Source: Cellulosimicrobium marinum
GTDB taxonomy: Bacteria > Actinomycetota > Actinomycetes > Actinomycetales > Cellulomonadaceae
Assembly (NCBI RefSeq): GCF_020551945.1
Contig: NZ_JAJBZH010000002.1
Span: forward strand, 62,001-126,000
Length of the DNA stretch: 64,000 bases
Direction: 5' to 3'
Program-made: the position numbers and the translations under genes
In this document: piece after piece, positions 40,437 to 50,258 of the stretch
How positions within the stretch are numbered: the stretch's first letter is position 1
Layout: each line of letters opens with the position of its first letter
The notes under the pieces: model-generated
What the model saw: only the letters and a program-made list of their open reading frames with translations
What the model was told of the DNA's origin: nothing
The model's database searches: none

Positions 40437-40769
40437 TCAGACGGCGGCGGCGAGGACCGTGTCGATCTCCTCGACGAGTGCCCGCTTGGGGCGGGCGCCG
40501 ATGATCGACTTCTGGAGCTCCCCGCCGACGTACACGTTGAGCGTGGGGATGGAGACGATGCCGTAGGCGGCGGTGGTCTCGGGGTTCGCGTCGGTGTCGA
40601 GCTTCGCGATCCGGATCCGGCCCTCGTACTCGGCGGAGAGCTCTTCGAGGATCGGGGCGACCTGGCGGCACGGGCCGCACCAGGTGGCCCAGAAGTCGAC
40701 GAGCACGGGGACGTCGGACTCGAGGACCTCGGCGCGGAAGGTGGCGTCGGTGACGGGGACGGTGGCTAT
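40437..40769 (-). CDS. trxA: Thioredoxin, with apparent ATA start codon
   Basis: The 110-residue thioredoxin has the WCGPC redox site and the cis-Pro in VSIPTL. The first strand and helix ([27 protein letters not shown]) match the family, yet no ATG, GTG or TTG occurs in frame between the trxB stop and this region. AGGAGG at 40775-40780 lies exactly 5 bases before ATA at 40767-40769, just where homologues have ATG. The only in-frame GTG (40706) would delete 21 residues of the fold. It is reduced by TrxB, encoded directly upstream. Confidence 0.9.
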   Translation of the reverse strand: MATVPVTDATFRAEVLESDVPVLVDFWATWCGPCRQVAPILEELSAEYEGRIRIAKLDTDANPETTAAYGIVSIPTLNVYVGGELQKSIIGARPKRALVEEIDTVLAAAV

Positions 40770-40780
40770 GGTGACCTCCT
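40767..40780 (-). promoter_or_regulatory. Ribosome-binding site and ATA start of trxA
   Basis: On the - strand this reads AGGAGGTCACCATA, a full-strength Shine-Dalgarno sequence five bases before ATA. The spacing strongly marks ATA as the initiation codon. Confidence 0.72.
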
Positions 40781-40811
40781 GGGTCGTCGGGAGTGGGGAG
40801 CGGTCTGGTGG

Positions 40812-41840
40812 TCAGGACCCGAGCTCGGCGAGGGCCTCGGGCAGTTCCTCGGGGTTCGGTGCCGCGGGGGTCCCGGCGAGGTCGGCGTGGCCGGCGGCGT
40901 CGGCGAGCTCGGTGAGGTAGCGCTGCGCGTCGAGGGCGGCGGAGCAGCCGGACCCTGCGGCGGTGATGGCCTGACGGTACGTGTGGTCGACGAGGTCGCC
41001 GCACGCGAACACCCCGGCGAGGCGGGTCGCGGTGGTGCGGCCGACCACCTGGACGTACCCCTCGTCGTCGACGTCGACCTGGTCGGCGACGAGCTCGCTG
41101 CGGGGCTCGTGCCCGATCGCGACGAAGAGGCCGGTGGCGTCGAGGGTGCGCTCCTCGCCGGTGACGGTGTCGCGCAGGCGGACTCCCTCGACCTTGTTCT
41201 CGCCGTCGATGCCGACGACCTCGCTGTTCCAGGCGAACTCGATCTTCTCGTCGGCGAGGGCGCGGTCCGCCATGATCTTCGACGCGCGCAGCTCGTCGCG
41301 GCGGTGCACGACGGTGACCTTCGACGCGAACCGGGTGAGGAACGTGGCCTCCTCCATCGCGGAGTCGCCGCCGCCCACCACGAGGACGTGCTGGTCGCGG
41401 AAGAAGAACCCGTCGCACGTGGCGCACCAGGACACGCCGCGGCCGGACAGGCGCTTCTCGTCCGGCAGGCCGAGCTCGCGGTAGGCGGACCCTGTCGCGA
41501 GGATCACGGCGCGGGCGCGGTAGGTGTCGCCGTTGCCGGTGACCACGGTCTTCACGGGGCCGTCGAGCTCGAGCGAGGTGACGTCGTCCCACTCGATGCG
41601 GGCGCCGAACCGCTCCGCCTGCTTGCGCAGGTTCTCCATGAGGTCGGGACCCATCACGCCGTCGGGGAACCCGGGGAAGTTCTCCACGTCGGTGGTGTTC
41701 ATCAGGGCGCCGCCGGCCGTGACGGACCCTGCCAGCACGACCGGAGACAGGCCCGCGCGCGCCGCGTAGATCGCCGCGGTGTACCCCGCGGGACCTGACC
41801 CGACGACGACAAGGTTCTCGACGGTTGGCTGCTCGGTCAC
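40812..41840 (-). CDS. trxB: Thioredoxin reductase
   Basis: The 342-residue FAD/NADPH flavoprotein reduces thioredoxin. It has the FAD-binding [18 protein letters not shown], the redox pair in WCATCDG, the NADPH-binding [12 protein letters not shown] and the terminal [11 protein letters not shown] 25-residue tail beyond the usual end is Pro/Glu/Ala-rich. It starts at GTG 41840 with GGAG 6 bases upstream. It is 42 bases before trxA and probably cotranscribed with it. Confidence 0.96.
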   Translation of the reverse strand: MTEQPTVENLVVVGSGPAGYTAAIYAARAGLSPVVLAGSVTAGGALMNTTDVENFPGFPDGVMGPDLMENLRKQAERFGARIEWDDVTSLELDGPVKTVVTGNGDTYRARAVILATGSAYRELGLPDEKRLSGRGVSWCATCDGFFFRDQHVLVVGGGDSAMEEATFLTRFASKVTVVHRRDELRASKIMADRALADEKIEFAWNSEVVGIDGENKVEGVRLRDTVTGEERTLDATGLFVAIGHEPRSELVADQVDVDDEGYVQVVGRTTATRLAGVFACGDLVDHTYRQAITAAGSGCSAALDAQRYLTELADAAGHADLAGTPAAPNPEELPEALAELGS

Positions 41841-41954
41841 GTGATGCTCCTCGGTGTGGTGGCGTGGCAGGCTCCCACGCGTTCGTCTGAACGCGGCGGG
41901 GGGCGTCGTTGTTCCACGGTACGGCGCCGGGGGCCGCGACGCGGGGCGGGTGGG

Positions 41955-43799
41955 TCAGGACAGCAGGATCTCGTTGATCTCCGCGCGGGCCTCACCCTGG
42001 GCGTTCGTCGGCAGCTCGGTGATCCACAGGACGAGGGTCTCGGTCTCGACGGGCTCGTCGAACGTGAACTCGACACCCGGGGAGAACGGGCCCGAGGCGA
42101 GGACGGTGCCCTGGTCGGGTGCGTCGAGGGACGTGGACCGGATCTCGACGTTGCCGCCCTCCACGCCCGTGTCGATGATGACCGTCGAGACGGGCGCCTC
42201 CTGCTCGAGCGTGATGCCGAATCCGATGCCCGTGCGCAGGCCCGCGAAGTTCGAGTCGTTGTAGCGGCGCGTGTACCAGAAGGTCTCGGGCTGGCCGTCG
42301 AACGCCAGGGCCACGGCTTCGGGGTGCTCGCCGTCGTTGTTGCCGAGCGCGTCGCCCTGCGGGTCGAGCGCCTCGCCCGACGCGATGAGCGGCCGGACCT
42401 CGGGCTCGGGCTCGGGTTCCTCGGCCTCGCCGTCGGTCTCACCGCCCGTGGGGGTCGTGTCGCTCGGTTCGTCGCTCGTCCGTTCCCCCGACGAGACGGC
42501 GGGGGTGAAGTCCTCGAAGGCCGTGTTCACGGCCCAGACGACGCCCGCGCCGACGAGCAGGAGCACGAGGACCAGGACGAACGGGGTCGCGTTGAAGCGC
42601 CGGGGACCGCGGCGCGGCGCGGGCTCGCTCCAGGAGTCGTCGGGCGGCGGCGTGCTCGGGGGAACGGCCGGACCTGCCGGCGCGGTGTCGTGGGCGGGGG
42701 GCGGGACGGGTGCGGTGGACGGGCCGTCGTTCGCCTCGGCCGCGTACGTGGTGCCGGCGTAGGCGCCGCCCGCGGCGGCGGCCAGGTAGGGGGCGGTGTC
42801 CGCGGCGCCCGCGGACCCGGGGACCTCGCCGACGCGGTGGATGCGTCCGGTGGCGGGGCGTCGCACGGGGGGAGCGGGCGGCGGCGTCCCGGGGGGTGCG
42901 GCCGCGCCGCTGTCGAACGCCGACCGCACGGACTGCCGGTTGACGCCGGCGGCTGCGGGCTGGACGAAGCCGGGGAGCGTGGCGACGACGGACACCTCGC
43001 CCCACGGTTCGAGAGCGGCGACGACGTCGGCGGGGCTGGCGGGCGTCCCGGGCGCCGGTGCGGCCCACGCCGCGGGGTCCGGCGTGGGCGTGGCGAACGA
43101 GGCGGCGCAGAGCGTGTCCAGCTCGGCGGGGACGTCGCCGCGCACGGCGGACGGGGGCAGCACGCCGTCGCCGGACGGCTGCGCGGGCAGGGGGTGGATC
43201 GCCGCGTCGGAGATCCACGGCACGTCGAGGGTCGGACCGGCCCAGCGTGCGGTGAGCGCGTAGTAGAGCAGTGCGACGAGCCCGACGGCGTCGGCGCGCG
43301 ACGTGCGGTCGGGGTCCTGCTGGTCGAGGCCGGCGACCCCGGCGTCGAGCCCCAGCCCGGTCACGACGACACGGCCGTCGTCGACGCGCAGCGCGTCGGG
43401 GCGGACCGTGAGGTGGTGGACGCCGCGGCGTCGGGCGGCCTCGAGCGCGGCGGCGGCCTCGCCGACGACGGCGCGGGCCTGCTGGGGGTCGAGGACGCCA
43501 CCGGCGACGACCTCGGTGAGCGTCGTCCCGACGTACGGCTCCGTCACGACGTACGCGACGCCCTGCTCGGACCCGACGTCGAGCACCCGGGTCAGCCGCG
43601 GGTCGGCGACCAGCGCGGCACGGCGCGCGGAGTCGAGCGCGTCGGCGACGTGGGGGCCGCTGACGAGGGACACGCGGACGGGACGGTCGAGGATCTGGTC
43701 GTGCGCGGACCACGCGGTGACGTCCGCGAGGTCGGAGGGCAGCGGTTCGTCCAACCGGTACCGGGCGACGAGCAGTGTTCCTGGGGCGACGCCGTTCAC
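41955..43799 (-). CDS. MurJ-associated transmembrane pseudokinase
   Basis: The 614-residue protein has a degenerate kinase fold (about 12-280). The catalytic loop reads HHLTVRPDAL instead of HRDxKxxN, and the DFG position reads GLGL, so it should be inactive. A Pro/Ala-rich linker, one membrane helix (about 403-425), an acidic linker and a discoidin-like extracytoplasmic domain (about 470-614) follow. In Mycobacterium the same module is fused to MviN/MurJ and, when phosphorylated by PknB, binds FhaA to restrain MurJ. Here it is a separate gene just downstream of murJ. Confidence 0.87.
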   Translation of the reverse strand: MNGVAPGTLLVARYRLDEPLPSDLADVTAWSAHDQILDRPVRVSLVSGPHVADALDSARRAALVADPRLTRVLDVGSEQGVAYVVTEPYVGTTLTEVVAGGVLDPQQARAVVGEAAAALEAARRRGVHHLTVRPDALRVDDGRVVVTGLGLDAGVAGLDQQDPDRTSRADAVGLVALLYYALTARWAGPTLDVPWISDAAIHPLPAQPSGDGVLPPSAVRGDVPAELDTLCAASFATPTPDPAAWAAPAPGTPASPADVVAALEPWGEVSVVATLPGFVQPAAAGVNRQSVRSAFDSGAAAPPGTPPPAPPVRRPATGRIHRVGEVPGSAGAADTAPYLAAAAGGAYAGTTYAAEANDGPSTAPVPPPAHDTAPAGPAVPPSTPPPDDSWSEPAPRRGPRRFNATPFVLVLVLLLVGAGVVWAVNTAFEDFTPAVSSGERTSDEPSDTTPTGGETDGEAEEPEPEPEVRPLIASGEALDPQGDALGNNDGEHPEAVALAFDGQPETFWYTRRYNDSNFAGLRTGIGFGITLEQEAPVSTVIIDTGVEGGNVEIRSTSLDAPDQGTVLASGPFSPGVEFTFDEPVETETLVLWITELPTNAQGEARAEINEILLS

Positions 43800-43929
43800 C
43801 GGACCTCCTCAGCTGGGCTCGTGAGCGACACCACCACATGGTACGCGGGCCCGGATTGCCCGGGTTCCGCCCGGTACGGCCGGGGCGGACCCGGGCATGT
43901 CGTCCTCACGTCGGCCGCTCCCACGCCGC

Positions 43930-45852
43930 TCACCGTCGCACCAGGCGCCGGACCTTGCCGACCACGGGGCCGAGCAGCTCGTCGAGCTCGCGGACGCGCA
44001 GGACCTTGAGCCCGCCGAGGTACACGGCCGTCATGACGGCGCCGACCACGGTGACGAGGACGAGCGCGTGCCACCAGGTCAGGCCGTAGATCTCGCCGAG
44101 CACCCGGTCGTGGAGCTGGAGCAGGCCCCACCCGACGCCCGCGCTCACGGCCGCGGCGAGCGTCGTCCGGGCGTGCATCCGGACGATCCGGCGACCGTCG
44201 AGCCCGTCGAGCGTGCGGCGCAGCCCGACGGTCCGCAGGGCGACCGCGACGACGTTCGACAGGCTCATCGCCGCGCCGACCCCGACGACCCACCAGTGCG
44301 GGTCGAGGACGAGGGTCGCGAGCCACGACACGCCGACGAGCACGATCGTGCCGGGGACCTGGATCCAGAAGACGGTGCGCCCGTCCTCGAAGGCGTAGTA
44401 GACCCACTTCATGAGCACCATGCCGCCGAGCGGCACGAGCCCGAACGCCATGGCGACGAGCACCTGCGCCACGGCCGCGCCGGCGGCCGCGCCGACGGAC
44501 GGGACGAGCAGCTTGGTGATCGGCAGGGCGAGGACCACGAAGACGGCGGTGGCGAACACCGTGAAGACGCCGACGGTGCGCACGCCGCGCGACAGGTCGC
44601 GCCGCACCCGCGCGACGTCCCCGGCGTGCGCTGCCGCGCTCATCCCGGTGAACAGGGCCGTCGCGATGGAGACGGTGACGAGGGAGTGGGGGAGCAGGTA
44701 GATCATGAGCGCCTGCGTGTAGGCGGCGTTCCCGGCGACGGTGAGCGCGTCGGCGTACGCCTCGGGCGCGCCGACCGTCAGGCTCGTCACGACGCCCTGC
44801 GCCCCGGGGTCCCCGGCGTAGCCCTGGCCGAACGCGTCCGCGAGGGCGGCCCGCGGGGCCTGGCTGGCGAACCGGGTCGTGAACAGCACCCCGACCTGCT
44901 CGAGCACGACCGCGGCGAACGTCCACAGGGCGACCTGGCCGGCGGAGCGCAGCCCGATCCCGCGGAGCCCGAACCGGGCGTGCCACCGGAAGCCCGCACG
45001 CCACAGGGGCACCACGAGGATGAGCGCCTGCGCGGCGACGCCGAGGGTCGCGGTGCCCGCGAGCAGGGCGATCTTGGGGCCGTCCCACTGGGTGAGGTCG
45101 TCCACGTTGCCCGTCGCGGCGGGCCCGTACACGGCGATGAACGCCGCGAACCCGACGATCGACACGACGTTGTTCAGCACGGGCGCCCACATGAACGGGC
45201 CGAACTGCCCCCGGGCGTTGAGCACCTGCCCGAGCAGCGTGTAGAGGCCGTAGAAGAAGAGCTGCGGGGTGCACCAGAACGCGAAGGCGACGGCGAGCGC
45301 CGTCTGCGGCTCGGTCCACCCGGGCCCGGTGTACAGCGCGACGAGGATGCTCGACCCGGCCGTGAGGAGCGCGGAGAGCGAGACGAGCACGACGCCGGAC
45401 AGCGTGAGCAGCTTGTCGAGCCGCTCCTGGGTGTTGTGTGCCCGGTACGCGCGGACGATCTGCGGCACCAGGACGGCGTTGAGGACGCCGCCCGCGAGGA
45501 TCGCGAAGAGGACGTTGGGGATCTTGTTCGCGACGTCGAACGCGTCGGCGACGAGTCCCGTGGTGCCGATCGCGGCGACGAGCAGCACGTTGCGCACGAG
45601 GCCGAGCGCCCGCGACACGAACGTCCCGGACGCCATGAGCGCGGACGACCTGCCGAGCCCCGTCGTCCTCGTGGGCGCCTGCGTCACCCCGGCCTCCGCG
45701 GTCTCGTCCGGTGTGCCCGACGCCGCGGGGTCGCCCGGCAGCGACGCCGTCGCCGTACCCTCGCCCGCCGCGCCCTCGCCCGTCGCGCCACCCGTCGTGC
45801 CGGGGCGGTCACCGTGCCCTGCGCCCCGCGGGCGCACGTGCCGCGGGCTCAC
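43930..45852 (-). CDS. murJ: MurJ lipid II flippase
   Basis: The 640-residue MOP-family transporter has about 14 hydrophobic helices, beginning at SGTFVSRALGLVRNVLL, with conserved FDVANKIPNVLF and YTGPGW regions. It flips lipid II outward for cell-wall assembly. An N-terminal extension of about 70 Gly/Thr-rich residues precedes the first helix. It starts at GTG 45852, overlapping the DUF6049 stop by four bases. The downstream pseudokinase gene probably regulates it. Confidence 0.93.
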   Translation of the reverse strand: MSPRHVRPRGAGHGDRPGTTGGATGEGAAGEGTATASLPGDPAASGTPDETAEAGVTQAPTRTTGLGRSSALMASGTFVSRALGLVRNVLLVAAIGTTGLVADAFDVANKIPNVLFAILAGGVLNAVLVPQIVRAYRAHNTQERLDKLLTLSGVVLVSLSALLTAGSSILVALYTGPGWTEPQTALAVAFAFWCTPQLFFYGLYTLLGQVLNARGQFGPFMWAPVLNNVVSIVGFAAFIAVYGPAATGNVDDLTQWDGPKIALLAGTATLGVAAQALILVVPLWRAGFRWHARFGLRGIGLRSAGQVALWTFAAVVLEQVGVLFTTRFASQAPRAALADAFGQGYAGDPGAQGVVTSLTVGAPEAYADALTVAGNAAYTQALMIYLLPHSLVTVSIATALFTGMSAAAHAGDVARVRRDLSRGVRTVGVFTVFATAVFVVLALPITKLLVPSVGAAAGAAVAQVLVAMAFGLVPLGGMVLMKWVYYAFEDGRTVFWIQVPGTIVLVGVSWLATLVLDPHWWVVGVGAAMSLSNVVAVALRTVGLRRTLDGLDGRRIVRMHARTTLAAAVSAGVGWGLLQLHDRVLGEIYGLTWWHALVLVTVVGAVMTAVYLGGLKVLRVRELDELLGPVVGKVRRLVRR

Positions 45853-47942
45853 GGCGCACCGTCCTCGGGCGGGCGAGGCTGGTCGACCGTCGCACCCGGC
45901 AGACGGCGCGGCGAGCGTCCGCGGCGCACGGTGCGCCAGATCCCCGCGACCATCGCGACCGCGAGGAGGCCGGCGAGCACCGCCGTCCCCACCGACTCCC
46001 AGTCGGCGCGCACCCGCACGACGAACACGTCGGGGCCGGCGACCCGCACGTCGGGCCGGGCTGCGCTCACCACCTCGACGTCCACGGCGACGTTGACGCT
46101 GCCCAGCGCCTCGACCGCCACCGGCACGGTGACCTCGGACCCCGCGGGCACCGTCACGGTGGGGCGCTCGGGGGCCTTCATCGTCGGCTCGTCCGGGCGG
46201 AGGACCACCTGCACCTCGACGTCCTGCGCGAGGTCGTTGCGGACCCGTACGGGCAGGCTCTGCTGCTCGGCGAGCAGGAGGATCGGGGAGCCGCGCTGGA
46301 TCGAGATGCCGTCCGTGACGGACGCCGCGGACGCCTCCGCGTCCTGCACGGCGGCCGTCCGGGCGTCGGGGGCGGCCCGGTACGCGACCGACGTGGGGAC
46401 CACGTACCCGGCCTCCAGCGGCCGGGTGAGCGCCGCGGGGTCCGGGACGACCGTCGCGAACGCGGCGAGCGCGGCGCGCGACCGGTCCAGCGCGTGCAGC
46501 TCGCCCGCGGGGATCTCGTCGCCCGACGGCGTGCTCTCCGGGAGCGCCGTGCGCTCGACCCCGGGCACCGCGGCGTCGAGGAGCGTGTCGACGGGCGCGA
46601 TCTCCACCCATGTCGCGTCGCCGAGGGCGTCAAGGCGGGCGCCGAACGCCGCCACGTCCGGGTCCCAGCCCCGCGGCAGCGCGACGAGGACGTGCCGTGC
46701 GTCCGCGGGGCGCTCGCGCGCGACCACCGCGGTCTCCGCGAGCAGGCGCTGCGTGGTCACCGGGTCCGACCCGGTGCCCGCCGTGAGCAGGTCCGTCAGC
46801 GTCGCGTCGGGGACCAGCGCGGTGAGGTCGCCCGAGGCCGTCGACACCCGCGCGACACCCGTGGGCGTGTACGTGAGCGAACCGTCGGGCACGAGGGCGT
46901 CCGGGCCCACCACGAGCGTCGTCGCGCCCGACGCCGCGGCGAGCGACGCCGTCGTGACGTCCGGGACCGTGTCGGCCGGCCAGGCGAGGTCGGTGCGCCA
47001 CACCTCCGTCGCCGAGGGCTCCTCCGGCACGGCCGGTTCCGGGTCCGACCCGGGCACCGGGGTGCCCTCCGGCAGGGACAGCCCCGCGTGCGCGAAGGCC
47101 GCGACGTCCGGGTCGTACGCGCGCAGCGCAAACGTCGCCCGCCCCTCGGAAGACTCCACCAGCCGTTCCGACCACGCCACCACGTCCGGGTAGCCCGAGG
47201 CGCTCGCGGCGGCGACGAGCGCCGGGTCGACGACCCAGCCCACCTCCGGCCGCCCCGCCGTCGCCTCCAGCACGCGCCCCAGCCGGCCGTCCTGCGCCGT
47301 GGCGGCGGCCAGCGCGCCGTCGTACGCCTCGGCGTCGGGGTCGACCGCCGGCCCGGTCACGGCGGTGACCACGCTCAGCCGCAGGGTCGGCGCCTCGCCC
47401 GTCGGCGCCCACACGACGAAGGAGCGCTGCACGTCGAGCCGCTCCCCGCCGTCGGACAGCCGGACCGCGATCCCGCGGGGCCCCCAGTCGCTCGCCGCGC
47501 CGAGACCCAGCTCGCCCGCCTCGGCGGTGAACGACACCTGCGTGCTGGCTCCCGGTGCGAGCGGGTCGAGCTGCTGGGCGTCGACCTGGGCCCCGATGCC
47601 CGTCGTCGGGCCGGCCTCCGCCCACAGGTCGAGCGAGGAACGCGTCGCGCTCGTCGACAGCGCGACGCCGAGCTCCGCGAGCGGCTGCGCGAGCGTCTCG
47701 TCGGTGCCGTTGGTGACGGTCGCGGTGACCGACAACGTCCCGCCTGCGGCGAGCACCGCGGGTGACTGGGCGTCGATGCGGACGGTCGCCTCGCCGTCGG
47801 CCTCCTGCTCGTCGCCGTGCGCGGGGACCGCGAGGGCGGGGACGAGCGCGGGGACGAGGACGAGGAGGAGGGCGAGGAGCGCGAGGACGAGGACCGGCGC
47901 CGCGCGGTGTGCGCGCACGCCGCGCGGGATGCTGGGCGTCAT
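45849..47942 (-). CDS. DUF6049 family secreted membrane protein
   Basis: The 697-residue protein has a signal or anchor helix (about 15-40), a large extracytoplasmic region with immunoglobulin-like ends (SVTATVTNGTDETL and VTVPAGSEVTVPVAVEAL) and a C-terminal membrane helix (about 651-672) with a basic tail. The family sits next to murJ in actinobacteria, and its function is not established. The ATG overlaps the NUDIX stop (ATGA) and its own stop overlaps murJ, so the three are tightly coupled. Confidence 0.88.
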   Translation of the reverse strand: MTPSIPRGVRAHRAAPVLVLALLALLLVLVPALVPALAVPAHGDEQEADGEATVRIDAQSPAVLAAGGTLSVTATVTNGTDETLAQPLAELGVALSTSATRSSLDLWAEAGPTTGIGAQVDAQQLDPLAPGASTQVSFTAEAGELGLGAASDWGPRGIAVRLSDGGERLDVQRSFVVWAPTGEAPTLRLSVVTAVTGPAVDPDAEAYDGALAAATAQDGRLGRVLEATAGRPEVGWVVDPALVAAASASGYPDVVAWSERLVESSEGRATFALRAYDPDVAAFAHAGLSLPEGTPVPGSDPEPAVPEEPSATEVWRTDLAWPADTVPDVTTASLAAASGATTLVVGPDALVPDGSLTYTPTGVARVSTASGDLTALVPDATLTDLLTAGTGSDPVTTQRLLAETAVVARERPADARHVLVALPRGWDPDVAAFGARLDALGDATWVEIAPVDTLLDAAVPGVERTALPESTPSGDEIPAGELHALDRSRAALAAFATVVPDPAALTRPLEAGYVVPTSVAYRAAPDARTAAVQDAEASAASVTDGISIQRGSPILLLAEQQSLPVRVRNDLAQDVEVQVVLRPDEPTMKAPERPTVTVPAGSEVTVPVAVEALGSVNVAVDVEVVSAARPDVRVAGPDVFVVRVRADWESVGTAVLAGLLAVAMVAGIWRTVRRGRSPRRLPGATVDQPRPPEDGAP

Positions 47943-48676
47943 GAGTGGTCGGTCGGGCTCCGAGGGGCGGGCGGCACCGGTCGGCCGGGCGCCTCACGGC
48001 CCGCCGGTCGGACGATCGTCCGGGTCACCCTACTGGTGATCGTCGTGCGCAGGTGCGTCGCACGACCCTCCAGCACGCCGGTCGCGACGACCGCGATCCG
48101 GCGCTCGTTCGGGTACGCGAGCCGGGCGGGCAGGTCGGCGAGCGGGATCCAGGCGACGTCCTCCGCCTCGCCGTCCGGGTCGCCCTCCACGGTGAGGTAG
48201 CCCCCCGTCGCCCGCAGCAGGAAGTGGTGCACCACCTTGTGGACCCGGCGGTCGTCCCCGGTGAACCAGTAGTCGATGACGCCCAGCGGCTGCTGGACCG
48301 CGCCGCGGATCCCCGTCTCCTCCGCGATCTCCCGCACCGCGGCCTCGGCCGGCGTCTCGTCGCCCTCCAGGTGGCCCTTCGGCAGGCACCACTCCAGGCG
48401 ACCGCCGCGGTTGCGGCGCGCGATCACCGCGGCCCGCGGCGGGCCGGGCGCCTGCTCGACGACGAGTCCCCCCGCCGACACCTCGTCCACCACGGGCAGC
48501 GGGACCGGGGCCGGCGTGTGCCGGGTACGCGGGTCGATGTGCAGCGGGTGCCCGCCCGGCGGCGACGGGACGGCGACAGGACGCTCCCGCACGTGCTCGT
48601 CCCCGGCGCCGGACCCGCGCGAACCCCCCGCACCCGGCGCCCGCCGGGGCTCGTCGGCATGCGCGGGGGAGGACAT
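47939..48676 (-). CDS. NUDIX hydrolase
   Basis: The 245-residue product has a complete Nudix box at residues 101-123 (GHLEGDE, then REIAEETGI), so it should hydrolyse a nucleoside diphosphate-linked compound. The substrate cannot be predicted. About 60 Pro/Arg-rich residues precede the domain. It heads the leftward NUDIX-DUF6049-murJ-pseudokinase cluster and diverges from pcnB across 64 bases, the standard actinobacterial arrangement. Confidence 0.9.
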   Translation of the reverse strand: MSSPAHADEPRRAPGAGGSRGSGAGDEHVRERPVAVPSPPGGHPLHIDPRTRHTPAPVPLPVVDEVSAGGLVVEQAPGPPRAAVIARRNRGGRLEWCLPKGHLEGDETPAEAAVREIAEETGIRGAVQQPLGVIDYWFTGDDRRVHKVVHHFLLRATGGYLTVEGDPDGEAEDVAWIPLADLPARLAYPNERRIAVVATGVLEGRATHLRTTITSRVTRTIVRPAGREAPGRPVPPAPRSPTDHS

Positions 48677-48740
48677 CCCCCAACTTTACCGACTGGGCGC
48701 CGTCGGGCCGGGACCTGGGGATCTGGCAGGCTTGGATGTC

Positions 48741-50237
48741 GTGCCGACCCCACCGCCCTCCCAGCCGACCCCCGCAGCGCTCGAGCTGCAGCGCCGGGCC
48801 CTCGCCGTGCTCACCGAGATGGCACCCGCCGCGATCGAGCTGGGCGAGACGTTCCGGGCCGCCGGGCACGAGCTCGCGCTCGTCGGCGGACCCGTCCGCG
48901 ACGCGTTCCTCGGGCGCGCGAGCAACGACCTCGACCTTGCCACCTCCGCGACCCCCGACGAGACGCAGGCGCTCCTCGCCCGCTGGGGCGACGCACACTG
49001 GGACATCGGCAAGGAGTTCGGCACGATCGGCGCGAAGCGGTTCGCGCGCGGCGGCACGGCCGAGATCGTCGTCGAGGTCACGACGTACCGCACCGACGCG
49101 TACGACCCCGCGTCCCGCAAGCCCGTCGTCGCGTTCGGCGACACCCTCGACGGCGACCTCTCCCGGCGCGACTTCACCGTCAACGCCATGGCCGTCCGCG
49201 TCCCCGACATGACCTTCGTCGACCCGTTCGACGGGCTCGGCGACCTCGCCCGCCGCGTCCTGCGTACGCCGATCGCCCCCGAACGGTCCTTCGACGACGA
49301 CCCGCTGCGCATGCTCCGCGCCGCCCGGTTCGCCGCCCAGCTCGGGTTCACCGTCGACGGCGGCACCCTCGCCGCCCTCGTCCTCATGACGGACCGCCTC
49401 GAGATCGTCTCCGCCGAGCGCGTCCGCGACGAGCTCTCCAAGCTCCTCTGCGCCGCCGAGCCCCGCCGCGGCCTCGAGGTGCTCGTCGACACCGGCCTCG
49501 CCGACCACGTCCTGCCCGAGCTGCCCGCCCTGAGGCTCGAGATCGACGAGCACCACCGCCACAAGGACGTCTACGAGCACTCCCTCACCGTGCTCGACCA
49601 GGCCATCGCCCAGGAGACCGGCCCCGACGGCCCCGTGCCCGCCCCCGACCTCGTCCTGCGCCTCGCCGCCCTCCTGCACGACGTCGGCAAGCCCCGCACC
49701 CGCCGGTTCGAGTCCGGCGGCGGCGTGAGCTTCCACCACCACGAGGTCGTCGGCGCGAAGATGGTCGCCAAGCGCCTCAAGGACCTGCGGTACGACAAGC
49801 AGGTCGTCAAGGACGTCGCCCGCCTCGTCGAGCTGCACCTGCGCTTCCACGGCTACGGCGAGGGCGCCTGGACCGACTCCGCCGTCCGCCGCTATGTCAC
49901 CGACGCCGGCCCCCAGCTCGAACGCCTCCACCGGCTCACCCGCGCCGACTGCACCACGCGCAACCGCCGCAAGGCCCAGCGCCTGCGCGAGTCCTACGAC
50001 GACCTCGAGCGGCGCATCGCCGAGCTCAAGGCCCAGGAAGAGCTCGACGCCGTCCGCCCCGACCTCGACGGGCAGCAGATCATGGCCGTCCTCGGCATCG
50101 CCCCCGGCCCGGTCGTCGGGCGCGCGTACAAGCACCTGCTCGACCGTCGGCTCGACCGCGGCCCCGTCGACGAGGAGACCGCGCGCGCGGAGCTCCTCGC
50201 GTGGTGGGAGCAGCAGCCGGAGTCGTCCGCGGGCTGA
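48741..50237 (+). CDS. pcnB: CCA tRNA nucleotidyltransferase
   Basis: The 498-residue class II enzyme adds or repairs the 3' CCA of tRNAs. This matters here because neither tRNA gene in the window encodes CCA. It has GGPVRD (49-54), the catalytic D63/D65 in NDLDLAT, RRDFTVNAMA, and the motif RSFDDDPLRMLRAARFAAQL. An HD phosphohydrolase domain with LLHDVGKPRT (H313, D314) follows. The start is GTG 48741. Confidence 0.94.
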   Translation: MPTPPPSQPTPAALELQRRALAVLTEMAPAAIELGETFRAAGHELALVGGPVRDAFLGRASNDLDLATSATPDETQALLARWGDAHWDIGKEFGTIGAKRFARGGTAEIVVEVTTYRTDAYDPASRKPVVAFGDTLDGDLSRRDFTVNAMAVRVPDMTFVDPFDGLGDLARRVLRTPIAPERSFDDDPLRMLRAARFAAQLGFTVDGGTLAALVLMTDRLEIVSAERVRDELSKLLCAAEPRRGLEVLVDTGLADHVLPELPALRLEIDEHHRHKDVYEHSLTVLDQAIAQETGPDGPVPAPDLVLRLAALLHDVGKPRTRRFESGGGVSFHHHEVVGAKMVAKRLKDLRYDKQVVKDVARLVELHLRFHGYGEGAWTDSAVRRYVTDAGPQLERLHRLTRADCTTRNRRKAQRLRESYDDLERRIAELKAQEELDAVRPDLDGQQIMAVLGIAPGPVVGRAYKHLLDRRLDRGPVDEETARAELLAWWEQQPESSAG

Positions 50238-50258
50238 TCCGTCTCGGTGGGTCTCGCC

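Noticed and set aside
41841-44009. Long + strand open frame opposite the pseudokinase gene
   Set aside because: Antisense shadow with no recognisable domain; the - strand gene has clear homology and proper starts.
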